Below are positions 38,693-47,905 of a DNA stretch of 64,000 bases, piece by piece (position 1 is the stretch's first letter; the number at the start of each line of letters is the position of its first letter). The notes under the pieces are model-generated. The model saw only the letters and a list, made by a program, of their open reading frames with translations, was not told the origin of the DNA and did no database searches. Source of the DNA: Novosphingobium sp. MW5 (GTDB lineage Bacteria; Pseudomonadota; Alphaproteobacteria; Sphingomonadales; Sphingomonadaceae). The position numbers and the translations under genes were made by a program. The stretch lies in NCBI GenBank assembly GCA_025938935.1, contig JAPCWB010000001.1, forward strand, positions 2,790,001 to 2,854,000, in the 5' to 3' direction.

Positions 38693-39412
38693 TCAGCGCT
38701 GCACTGCAGTGCCATCTGCGCCCAACTTGCACGGCTTGATCGCCGCAGGCTCGGGGCGGGTGCCCACAGCCTCGAACTGCGCGTAATAGCCGGTCAGTTC
38801 CGGTTTACGGACAAATTGCACCAAGCGAAAGCCCACCGCGCCCATTTCGCAAAACAAAAGCGCCGGCGGGATGCCGTGCTTGTCGGTTGGGCGGTCGACA
38901 TCCACCACGATCACCTGCCCGCCCTGCTTCAGGCCGGGGCGCATGTTCCACAGGAAGGCATAGGGATCGCCGACCTCGTGATACATGTGAACCATGAACA
39001 CCCGGTCGAACGAAGCCTCGGGCAGGCGCGGATTTTCCGGCAAGCCCGTCTTGATCGAGACATTGTCGAGCCGCTCGCGCTCGACACGCTGGCCAAGCCG
39101 CTGGATCGCGCCGGGATCGATGTCCACGGCGAGCACCCTGCCCTTTGCACCGACGCGTTCGGCCAGGCGGACGGTGTAATAGCCCTCGCCCGCGCCAAGG
39201 TCGGCCACAGTGGTACCCGCGCCAATCTTTGCGAGGTCCATCACGGCCTTGGCCTCGCCCAGCTTGTCACGCTGGACTTCGTTGGAGAATTCGGTCGCCC
39301 CCGCAGCGGAAACCGGCCGGTCGGGCTTGGGAAATGCGGGGCTTTGCGCCGGCTGCTTCGAACAGGCGGCCAGCAGGGTGATCGTCAGGAGCGAGGCGGC
39401 GATGCCCCTCAA
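38693..39412 (-). CDS. lipoprotein with class I SAM-methyltransferase domain
   Basis: 239 residues. The N-terminus MRGIAASLLTITLLAACSK is a lipoprotein signal with Cys17, followed by a Pro-rich linker. The rest is a Rossmann methyltransferase: motif I VADLGAGEGYYT, the acidic motif II VLAVDIDPG, and FDRVFMVHMYHEV. An exported or membrane-anchored enzyme with a cytosolic cofactor is odd (see findings). Its stop is 14 nt before the nitronate monooxygenase start. Overlaps the prfB end by 4 nt (ATGA). Confidence 0.85.
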   Translation of the reverse strand: MRGIAASLLTITLLAACSKQPAQSPAFPKPDRPVSAAGATEFSNEVQRDKLGEAKAVMDLAKIGAGTTVADLGAGEGYYTVRLAERVGAKGRVLAVDIDPGAIQRLGQRVERERLDNVSIKTGLPENPRLPEASFDRVFMVHMYHEVGDPYAFLWNMRPGLKQGGQVIVVDVDRPTDKHGIPPALLFCEMGAVGFRLVQFVRKPELTGYYAQFEAVGTRPEPAAIKPCKLGADGTAVQR

Positions 39413-40536
39413 TCGACGTCCTCCACCTCTACCTTTTCACCGGTCACGCGCTGCGAAAGCGCGGCGGCCATGAACTGGTCGAGATCGCCGTCGAGCACGT
39501 CCGACGGCGTCGGGCTGGTCACGCCGGTGCGCAGGTCCTTCACCATCTGGTACGGCTGGAGGACGTAGGAACGGATCTGGTGTCCCCAGCCAATGTCGCT
39601 CTTGGCCGAGTGCTCGGCATTGGCGGCCTCTTCGCGCTTCTGCATCTCGGCCTCGTAAAGCCGGGACTTGAGCATGCTCATACAGATTTCGCGGTTCTTG
39701 TGCTGGCTGCGATCCTGCTGGCTGGCGACGATGATGCCCGAGGGCACGTGAGTCATGCGCACGGCGGAGTCGGTTGTGTTGACGTGCTGCCCGCCCGCGC
39801 CCGACGCGCGGTAGGTATCGATCTTGAGGTCGGCCGGATTGATCTCGATCTGGAAATTGTCGTCGATCACCGGGAAGACCCAGACCGAGCTGAACGAAGT
39901 GTGGCGGCGCGCCGACGAGTCATAAGGGCTGATGCGGACGAGGCGGTGGACGCCGCTTTCCGTCTTGGCATAGCCATAGGCGTTGTCGCCCTTGACGAGG
40001 ATCGTCGCGGACTTGATGCCGGCCTGGTCACCCGCCTGGTATTCGATCGTCTCGGTCTTGAAACCGCGCTTGTCGGCCCAGCGGGTGTACATGCGGAACA
40101 GCATTTCCGCCCAGTCCTGGCTTTCGGTGCCGCCAGCGCCCGCGTGGATTTCGATATAGGTATCGTTGCCGTCCGCTTCCCCGGCGAGCAGCGCCTGGAC
40201 CTTGTCCCGGTCGGCACGCTCGGCCAGCGCGGCCAGGGCATCGAGCCCTTCCTGCACGGTGCCCTCGTCACCTTCCATCTCGCCCAGTTCGACGTATTCG
40301 ATGGCGTCGGCCATCTCCTGCGAGATTTCCTTCACCGCGCCGATCGAGGCTTCAAGCCGGCGACGTTCCTTCATCACCGCTTCGGCATCCTTGGGATTGT
40401 CCCAGAGCTTGGGATCCTCGACCCGGGCGTTCAGTTCATCGAGGCGGCGCAGCGCGCGCTCCCAGTCCAGGAACTTGCGGACCAGCGCCAGCGCGGCTTC
40501 GATCCGGTCAATATGGGCCTGCCCTTCGGCACGCAT
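39409..40536 (-). CDS. prfB: peptide chain release factor 2
   Basis: 375 residues. It reads UAA and UGA stops. The GGQ motif is in ASGAGGQHVNTTD (about 245-257) and the stop-recognition tripeptide region is ISPYDSSARRHTSF, with SPY where E. coli has SPF. I see no in-frame UGA programmed frameshift near codon 25, so expression is by continuous translation. The start MRAEGQAHIDRI at 40536 fits the family; the open frame upstream to 40560 has no better start. Confidence 0.96.
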   Translation of the reverse strand: MRAEGQAHIDRIEAALALVRKFLDWERALRRLDELNARVEDPKLWDNPKDAEAVMKERRRLEASIGAVKEISQEMADAIEYVELGEMEGDEGTVQEGLDALAALAERADRDKVQALLAGEADGNDTYIEIHAGAGGTESQDWAEMLFRMYTRWADKRGFKTETIEYQAGDQAGIKSATILVKGDNAYGYAKTESGVHRLVRISPYDSSARRHTSFSSVWVFPVIDDNFQIEINPADLKIDTYRASGAGGQHVNTTDSAVRMTHVPSGIIVASQQDRSQHKNREICMSMLKSRLYEAEMQKREEAANAEHSAKSDIGWGHQIRSYVLQPYQMVKDLRTGVTSPTPSDVLDGDLDQFMAAALSQRVTGEKVEVEDVD

Positions 40537-40558
40537 GATAGGGTCACTCCAAGAACAC

Positions 40559-40587
40559 AAAAAAACAGGGCGGCACCTGCGCCGCCC
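40559..40587 (-). terminator. Rho-independent terminator after the peroxiredoxin gene
   Basis: On the minus strand GGGCGGC, a 6-nt loop and GCCGCCC are followed within 2 nt by seven T. It ends 23 nt before the prfB start, so prfB needs its own promoter or read-through. Confidence 0.85.
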
Positions 40588-40618
40588 CGCTTAGCGAAAG
40601 GCATCTGAATGTAAAGGC

Positions 40619-41182
40619 TCAGCCCTTCTTGCCGGCCTTCATCTTGCGCACGGCTTCCGTGGTAAGCTTCACATGGTCGCGCCAATCGAGGTCTGAATGG
40701 ACAAAGGCCACGCGGCCGTTCTTGCCGATGACATAGGAGGTGCGCTTAGTCATGCCCGCGGGTACGCCGGGACGGCTGAGCGCGACGTCATAGGCGGCCA
40801 CGATCTGCGGCGTGGCGGCGGCAACGGCGAACTTGTCGCGGCAGGCTTCCTTCGAAAATTTCTGCAAGGTCGGCACGTCATCGTTCGACATGCCGACGAC
40901 GCTCGCCCCGGCCTTGGCAAAATCGTCGGTCGCTTCGGCAAAGGCGTGCGCCTCAAGCGTACAGCCCTGAGTGAAGGCCTTGGGATAGAAATAGAGCACC
41001 ACCGGCCCCTTCTTGAGCCGCTGCTTCAATGACACGTCGATGGGATTGCCCGCCAGCGCGCCCTTGGCGCTGAAATCGGGAGCCTTGGCGCCTACGGCGA
41101 GTTCGGCCGAAGCGGGCGCGGAGACGAGCATGGCGGCAAGCGCGGCCAGCGGGGCGATGGGGGTGAAGCGGCGACGATCCAT
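40619..41182 (-). CDS. exported peroxiredoxin of the Bcp/AhpC-TSA type
   Basis: 187 residues. A twin-basic signal-like start (MDRRRFTPIAPLAALAAML, ending SAPASAE) sends it to the periplasm. The thioredoxin-fold domain has the peroxidatic Cys near residue 73 in FTQGCTLEA (Bcp-type FTxGCT), and a second Cys in EACRDKF. Reduces peroxides with thiol donors. Separated by 29 nt from the PBP1a gene upstream. Confidence 0.9.
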   Translation of the reverse strand: MDRRRFTPIAPLAALAAMLVSAPASAELAVGAKAPDFSAKGALAGNPIDVSLKQRLKKGPVVLYFYPKAFTQGCTLEAHAFAEATDDFAKAGASVVGMSNDDVPTLQKFSKEACRDKFAVAAATPQIVAAYDVALSRPGVPAGMTKRTSYVIGKNGRVAFVHSDLDWRDHVKLTTEAVRKMKAGKKG

Positions 41183-41211
41183 GGCGCGAAGGTATGCGCG
41201 AGGAGCGGCGA

Positions 41212-43735
41212 TCAGTAAAGCCCGACCGGGCCGCCGCCGTCTTCCACCGGAATGTCTTCCTTGGGCGCGGCTTCCACGGCTTCGGGCTCGGCCGCCTTGC
41301 GCACCCGGCGTACGGCCGAAACGAGGGCGTCGCGCTGTTCCTTGAGCTTGTCCTCGCGCGTCGCCTCGCGCAGTTCAGCCTCGGCCTTGAAGGCTTCCCA
41401 GATGATGGCAGACTTGCCTTCGTTGATCGCAACCCCGCCGAAAACCTGCTTGCCCGTGACGCGGTCGATCTTGACCATGTGAATGTCGCGCGGCGCGGTA
41501 AACGGCAGACGTGACCAGCGCGGCTTGGTGGCCATGACCACCTGTTTGAAGATCGGCGCGGCCATCGTGCCGCCCTGGGCATAGCCGCCGAGCGAGCGCG
41601 GCTTGTCAAACCCGATGTAGACGCCGCCGACAACGTCCTGGTTGCCGCCGACGAACCACACGTTGGTCGGGCCAGAGGTGGTGCCGGTCTTGCCGAACAG
41701 CGGCAGGCCGAGATCAGCCAGTGCGATGGCCGTGCCGCGCGTCACCACGCCTTCGAGCATGTGGACAACCTGGTAGGCGGTGCGCGGGTCCATCACCTCG
41801 CGCCCGCGCGGGGCAAAGCGGGGCATGGCCTTGCCGTCCCACTCGGCCATGTTGCAGCCCTCGCACCTCCGCTCGTCCGCGCGCCAGATGACCTTGCCGC
41901 TGCGGTCCTGCACATAGTCGATCATCGACTGGTTGAACTGCACGCCGTTGTTGGCGAGCGCGGCATAGGCGTTGACCATCTGCGCCACGGTCGTGTCACC
42001 CGCGCCCAGCGCATAGCTGAGGTAAGGCTCGTACTTGCCGATGCCGACCCGGTCGATTGTCTTGACCACGCGGTCCATGCCGGTTTCGTTGGCAATGTGG
42101 ACCGTCATCAGGTTGCGTGACTGTTCCAGACCCCAGCGCATGGTGTGCACTCCGCCCGCGCCGCGCATGTCGAAGTTGCGGAAGCATTTCTGCCCCAGCT
42201 TCGCGCCCTGATAGACGCAAAAGGCCTGATCGGGGACCATGGTGGCCGGGGTCATGCCGTAATCCAGTGCCGGTGCCATAGACGAAGGGCTTGATCGTCG
42301 ATCCCGGCTGGCGCTGTGCCTGCGTTGCGCGGTTGAAATCGCCAAGGCCAGCGTCAAAGCCGCCCTGCATGGCGAGAACCCGGCCCGAGGCGACATCCTC
42401 GAACAGCATGCCGCCCGAAACTTCGGGAATCGCGCGCACGGTCCAGACATTTCCGGCAGGCGAGGCGGCGGTAACGTCGCCGGCCTTGATCTTGTCAGGC
42501 AAGCCAACCAGCGGCGCGGTGGAGCCGTCGCTGAAACCGATCGTCGCGCGGGGGCCATCACGCTGGATGACCACGCCGATCCGCCAATCCTGATAGTGGA
42601 TCGTATGGTTGGCGGCGACGAGGGGCCCGAGCCACTTGTCAGCCGTGATGTCCAGCTCGTCGATCGGCCCCACCCAGCCGCGCCCGCCGTGATAGCGCAG
42701 CAGCGCGGTGCGCAGTGCTTCCTCGGTCGCCTTCTGCAAAGCCGGGTCGAGCGAGGTGCGCACCCAAAGGCCGCCCGAATAGACCGAGTTCGGTCCCTTG
42801 TCGGCCGTTTCGCCGTACTTTTCGGCAAGGCGGCGACGCACTTCCTCTACGAAATAGCCGTTCGAGGGATCATAGCTTTCGACGCGGCGGGCAATCAGGC
42901 CGAGCGGCTGGGCCTTGGCCTCGTTGACCTGTTCCTGCGTGGCCCAGCCATTGCTGAGCATCTGGTCGAGCACCCAGTTGCGGCGCTCGATCGCCGCTTC
43001 GGCATATTTGGCGCGGCCATAGCGTTCAGGCGCCTTGGGCAGGATGGCAAGGAAGGCCGCTTCGCTGAGCGAGAGCTGGTCCACGTCCTTGCCGAAATAG
43101 GCCAGCGCCGCTGCCTCAACGCCGAAGCTCTGCCGGCCGAGCGGGATTTCGTTGAGGTAGAGCTCAAGGATCTGCTGCTTGTTGAGCACCGATTCGATGC
43201 GCCGCGCGACGACCATTTCCTTGAACTTGCGGGTGATCGAATATTCGTCGCCGATCAGGATGTTCTTCGCCACCTGCTGGGTAATGGTGGAACCGCCGCG
43301 GGCGCGCTCGCCTGAGCCGAATTTCGTCGCATAATCGATTACCGCTCCGACAAGTCCGGTGTAGTCGACACCGCCGTGGGTCCAGAAGGTCTTGTCTTCG
43401 GCCGAGAGGAAGGCGTTGATCACCGGCTTGGGGAAATCGACATAGCGCAGCTGCACGCGGCGTTCGCGGGCATAGGAATAGACAATCTGGCCATCCACCC
43501 CGCGCACCATGGTGGGCAGTGGCGGCTGGTAAGTGAGCAGGCTCTCCGCCGAAGGAAGGGCGCGCAGCACCGTCAGCCAGATGATCGCATAGAAGGCGAG
43601 CAGTGCGCCGAGCAGGTAGCCGCCCAGGCGGAAACGCTTGCTTTCCCGCCAGTTCGACCGGAACCATTCCGCCCAGCCACTGGCTTCGCGCTTGATGCGC
43701 AGGCGGGTCGATTCAGGTGCGGTCTCTTCGGCCAT
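41212..43735 (-). CDS. penicillin-binding protein 1A (bifunctional), frame broken near 42272
   Basis: About 840 residues once joined. Inner-membrane anchor (about 38-60), glycosyltransferase domain (EDKTFWTHGGVD, GGSTITQQVAKNIL, KFKEMVVARRIE), then the transpeptidase with the active Ser in PGSTIKPFVYG and KTG in GKTGTTSGPTNVW. An extra base in CACC(G)GCA near 42272 shifts the frame right after the SxxK motif; removing it restores ALDYGMTPATMV. Builds and crosslinks peptidoglycan. The C-terminus ends with an acidic tail. mrcA-type; symbol not assigned with certainty. Confidence 0.93.
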
Positions 43736-43781
43736 GGCCGGCTCCTAGCATGGCGATATGTCCTGTTGCCACCGGGTTTTA

Positions 43782-44649
43782 TCAGCCGGGCTGGTGGCGG
43801 GCGAAATAGACGCGGATCGCACTGGCGACCGATCGGGAAAAGGCATCGCGCCCCTCACCGGACTTGAGCCAGGCGGCATCCTCGGGCGAGGTGATGTAGC
43901 CTGCCTCGAACAGCACCGATGGCAGGTCCGCGCTTTTCAGCACGATGAAGGCGGCGGACTGGATCGCGCTTTCACGGAACCGCATGTCGCCCCGGCCTTC
44001 GCGCAGGATCAGCGCAGCGAAGTCTTCCGACAGGGCCAGCGTTTCGCGCTGGGCAAGGTCGACGAGGATCGAGGAGACGTCGTCCGACTGTCCTCCCAGT
44101 TGCACCCCGTTGACCACGTTGGCGCGGTTCTCCTTTTCCGCGAGCCGGGCCGCGGTCTGGTTCGAGCCCCTTTCCGACAGGACATAGACGGTCCCGCCCC
44201 GTGCCTCCTCATTCGGCGCGGCATCGGCGTGGATTGAGATGAAAAGGTCCGCCTTGAGCCGCCGGGCAATGCCCGCACGTTCCTCCAGCACGAGGAACCG
44301 GTCATCGCCGCGCGTCAGCGCCACGCGCACCCCGCCGCCCTCGATCAGCTTGTCCCGCAGTGCGCGGGCGAGCGCCAGTGGTTACGTCCTTTTCCCGCAC
44401 CGGGCCGCTGCCCGCACCGGGATCGAAACCGCCATGCCCGGCATCGATCACCACCAGCGGGCGGCTGGGATCGAGCGGGCCTTCAACCGGCGGCAGTCCC
44501 ACCTCTCCCGCAGGCGGCGGCAGGTCCAGCCGGATCACATAGTCCCGCCCGCGCCCGGCGAAGCCGAACGTGCGGTCCAGCCAGACAAGCCCTGCCAGCA
44601 CCACGACGGGGATCAACACCAGCAGGAGAACGGGTGACGGGCGACGCAT
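43782..44649 (-). CDS. N-acetylmuramoyl-L-alanine amidase (AmiC type), frame broken near 44379
   Basis: About 288 residues over two frames. A membrane anchor or signal (PVLLLVLIPVVVLAGLVWL) leads to an Amidase_3 domain: zinc His in VIDAGHGGFDPGA, the catalytic region continuing after the shift as VALTRGDDRF, second His in FISIHADAAPN, and Glu in SVLFEAGYIT. One extra A in GTAACC(A)CTGG at about 44379 breaks the frame; without it the sequence reads DVTLALARAL. Cleaves the peptide from murein during cell separation. Lies 46 nt before, and in the direction of, the PBP1a gene, likely one operon. Confidence 0.9.
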
Positions 44650-45107
44650 GGCACTTTCCGTTAAGCGCTTGTTAGGCTTGCGGCAATGTCTGGGCGGCTA
44701 TTCATCCTCAATCCTTGCGGGGGCGGCCAGCAATGCTAGCAGACCCGAGCCGGAGCATCATGGCTCCGCCAAGCCGGACCGAAAGAGTTCCGGATTCGAA
44801 CAGGTTGATGCTGGAATGACAAGCCTTTCACCGCACTGCAAAGCCCTGCGCCCTACGGCGCGGGTCATGCTGGCGGTACCGGAATCGCATAGCGATGCGC
44901 GCAACTTTTCGCCGCGCCTTGTCCTTCCCGCAGTCGCAACACGGCCATCTGGCCAGCCCGTGCAGGCCCTTCGGCCTCGCGGAAACATCCACATCGCCAT
45001 GACTCGTTCGGCAGGTTCACCCTGCCCGACCGGCCATGGCCTGTTTGCATATGGACGCGCCGCCCTTCTCCCGATGGAAGTGCGGCGGCGCGCATGGAGA
45101 ATTCATA
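44650..45107. promoter_or_regulatory. 458-nt gene-free region with the rne promoter and long leader
   Basis: Divergent promoters of the amidase and rne must lie here. I see no convincing gene. Several hairpins can form toward the rne side: GGCCA-tc-TGGCC, AGGCC-cttc-GGCCT, and one just upstream of the start (next entry). In many proteobacteria the rne leader is long and structured and lets RNase E cleave its own mRNA; the layout here agrees with that, but conservation of the sequence was not tested. Confidence 0.45.
45059..45093 (+). promoter_or_regulatory. leader hairpin just upstream of the rne start
   Basis: Arms GCGCCGC (45059-45065) and GCGGCGC (45087-45093) around 21 nt, ending 14 nt before the ATG at 45108; the ribosome site (GGAG) follows immediately. 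May modulate rne translation. Prediction by eye only. Confidence 0.35.
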
Positions 45108-47841
45108 ATGACAACGCGCATGCTGATCGATGCGCGCCACCAGGAAGAGACCCGGGTGGCGGTGCTGAAGGGGAACAGGATTGAGGAGTTCGACTTTGAA
45201 TCTGCTGAACACAAGCAGATCAAGGGCAACATCTACCTCGCCAAGGTTACACGTGTAGAGCCGTCGCTGCAGGCCGCTTTCGTCGATTTCGGCGGAAACC
45301 GTCACGGCTTCCTGGCGTTCAGCGAAATTCACCCGGACTACTACCAGATCCCCAAGGAGGACCGCGAGGCCCTGCTGGCGGAAGAAGCCGCCCATGCCGA
45401 GGAAGAGGCCGCCCTGCGCGCCAAGGCCGAGGGTGAGGAAGACTTCGTTGGCGACGACGAGCTGGGCGAAACCCTGGCCGATGACATGGCCGGCACCAGC
45501 CACGAACATCATCACGACAGTGATGACTTCGGCGGCGTGATGGAAGTCGACACCGCCGAAAAGGACGAGGTCGCCACCATCGAGGACGGCCACGTCGAAG
45601 GCGCCTTCAGCCACGAGGACGAAGAAGCCGAGGAAGCCGAGAACGGTGAGGAGCGCCGCAGCCGCGGCCGTGGGCGCCGCCGCCGTGGTGGCGGCAACCG
45701 TGGCCACGCCAAGGAAGCCGACGAACTGCGCGCCAAGCGCATGGCGCTGCGCCGCCGCTACAAGATCCAGGACGTCATCCAGCGCCGCCAGGTCCTGCTG
45801 GTCCAGGTCGTCAAGGAAGAGCGCGGCAACAAGGGTGCGGCGCTGACCACGTACCTCAGCCTTGCCGGCCGTTACTGCGTCCTCATGCCCAATTCGAGCC
45901 ATGGCGGCGGAATCAGCCGCAAGATCAACTCGGCGGCAGACCGCAAGCGGCTCAAGGGCATCATTGCCGAACTCGACCTGCCCAAGTCGATGGGCTGCAT
46001 CGTCCGCACCGCCGGCCTGCAGCGCACCAAGACCGAGATCAAGCGCGACTTCGACTATCTTGCCCGCCTGTGGGACGAGATCCGCGAGAATACGCTGAAG
46101 TCCAGCGCCCCGGCCGCGATCCATTCGGACAGCGACCTGATCAAGCGGGCCATCCGCGACATCTACAACAAGGATATCGAGGAAGTCATCGTCGAGGGCG
46201 AGCACGGCTACCGAGCCGCGCGTGACTTCATGAAGCTGCTGATGCCCAGCCACGCCAAGCGCGTGAAGGCCTATTCGGATCCGGTGCCGCTCTACCAGCG
46301 CTATGGCGCGGAAGATCAGTTGACCGCGATGTTCGAACCCGTGGTCCAGCTGAAGAGCGGCGGCTACCTGGTCATCAACCCGACCGAGGCGCTGGTTTCG
46401 ATCGACATCAACTCGGGCCGCTCCACCAAGGAGCACGGCATCGAGGCGACGGCGCTCAGCACCAACCTTGAAGCCGCGCGCGAGATTGCCCGCCAGCTGC
46501 GCCTGCGCGACATGGCCGGCCTGGTCGTGATCGACTTCATCGACATGGAATACGGCTCGAACGTCCGCAAGGTCGAGAAGGCCATGAAGGACGCGCTGAA
46601 GAACGATCGCGCCCGCATCCAGGTGGGCCGCATTTCCAGCTTCGGCCTGATGGAAATGAGCCGCCAGCGCCTGCGCACCGGTGTGCTCGAAGCCTCGACC
46701 CGCCCCTGCCCGCACTGCGACGGTGTCGGCCTCGTCCGCACGGCGAGCAGCTCCGGCCTCGCCGCGCTGCGTCTGATCGAGGACGAAGCCGCCAAGGGCC
46801 GCGGCACGGTGATCACGCTCTACGCCTCGACCGAGGCGTCGATCTACCTGCTCAACGCCAAGCGCGCCGACCTGCACGAGATCGAGGATCGCTACGGCGT
46901 CCGAGGTCCAGGTCATCCCAGAGGGTGAGAACGAAGGCGCGAAGATGCGCGTGGCCTCGTCGGGCCCGCGGCCCAGCGTCATGCCGCGCTTCGAGCCGAT
47001 CCTCGAACCTGAAGAGGACGATCTGGTCGACGAGGATTACGGCGACGAGGAAGAAGAGGAAGAACGCGAAGAGCGTGGTGAGCGCGGCGACCGTGAGGAT
47101 CGCGGCGACCGCAACAAGCGCCGCCGCCGCCGCCGTGGCGGCAAGGGCCGCAACCGCGACGGTGAGCGCGATGGCGGTGACCGCGAGGAAGAACGCTCCG
47201 AAGGTGAAGACGGCGAAGAAGCCGACGACACTGAGACAGAAGGCGCCGAAGACCGGGCCGAAGGCGATAATGACGGTGAAGGTCCGCGCAAGCGCCGCCG
47301 CCGTGGCCGCCGCCGGCGTGGTGGCCGTGGCCGCAACGAGGATGGCAGCGAAAGCGGCAGCGAGGAAGCTGGCGCCGATGAAGGCGAAGCCGGCGAACCG
47401 GCGGATGCCCCTGCCGAAGCTCCGGTGGCCGAGGAAGCTCCCACTGAGGAGCCTGCTCCGAAGAAGCGCACCCGCCGCAAGAAGGCCGATGTCGAGGCGG
47501 AGGCTGTAGAGGCTCCGGTCGAGGCTCCTGCCGAAGCACCGGCTGCGGAAGAAGCCCCGGCCGAAAAGCCGAAGCGGACGCGCAAGAAGAAGGTCGAGAC
47601 CGAAGCCGAAGCGCCCGTAGAGGCCCCTGTGGCCGAGACGCCCGCGGCCGAGGAAGCCCCGGCTGAAAAGCCCAAGCGCACTCGCAAGAAAAAGGTTGAG
47701 GCCGCCGCCGAAGTCGCCCCTGAAGCGGATGCCGAGGCCGAACCTCGCCCCGCCGCTGACATGGTCGGCGAGACTTCAGAAGCGGAGGCCCCCTCTGGCC
47801 CCGCCCGCCGTGGCTGGTGGCAGCGCACTTTCGGCGAGTAA
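45108..47841 (+). CDS. rne: ribonuclease E, frame broken near 46901
   Basis: About 910 residues once joined. Endoribonuclease and degradosome scaffold. An S1 domain (KGNIYLAKVTRVEPSLQAAF and GFLAFSEIHPDYY) carries a long acidic/basic insertion (about 75-225, including HEHHHD and a RRSRGRGRRRRGG stretch) typical of alphaproteobacteria. The DNase I-like region has TEALVSIDINSGRSTKE, and the Zn-link CPHCDG. An extra C at GTC(C)GAG (about 46901) breaks the frame; without it the text reads GVEVQVIPEGENEG. The C-terminal half is disordered: acidic with Arg-rich blocks and two copies of EKPKRTRKKKVE. ATG at 45108 after GGAG. Confidence 0.95.
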
Positions 47842-47862
47842 TCGCTGAAGCCAAAAGAAAAG

Positions 47863-47897
47863 ACCCCTCCCAGCTACCAGGCCGGGAGGGGTTTTTC
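47863..47897. terminator. bidirectional Rho-independent terminator after rne
   Basis: Perfect 9-bp arms ACCCCTCCC and GGGAGGGGT with a 12-nt loop, T-run (47892-47896) for rne. The AAAAGAAAAGA on the left gives T-rich sequence for the opposite strand, so it also serves the convergent oxidoreductase gene. Confidence 0.9.
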
Positions 47898-47905
47898 TTT
47901 GCGCG

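Noticed and set aside
39409..40560. Programmed frameshift in prfB
   Set aside because: The frame is continuous from the family start and no in-frame UGA with a Shine-Dalgarno-like site occurs near codon 25.
44865..46982. Long open frame opposite rne (about 705 codons, minus)
   Set aside because: Antisense shadow of the rne coding sequence in a GC-rich genome; no recognisable domain.
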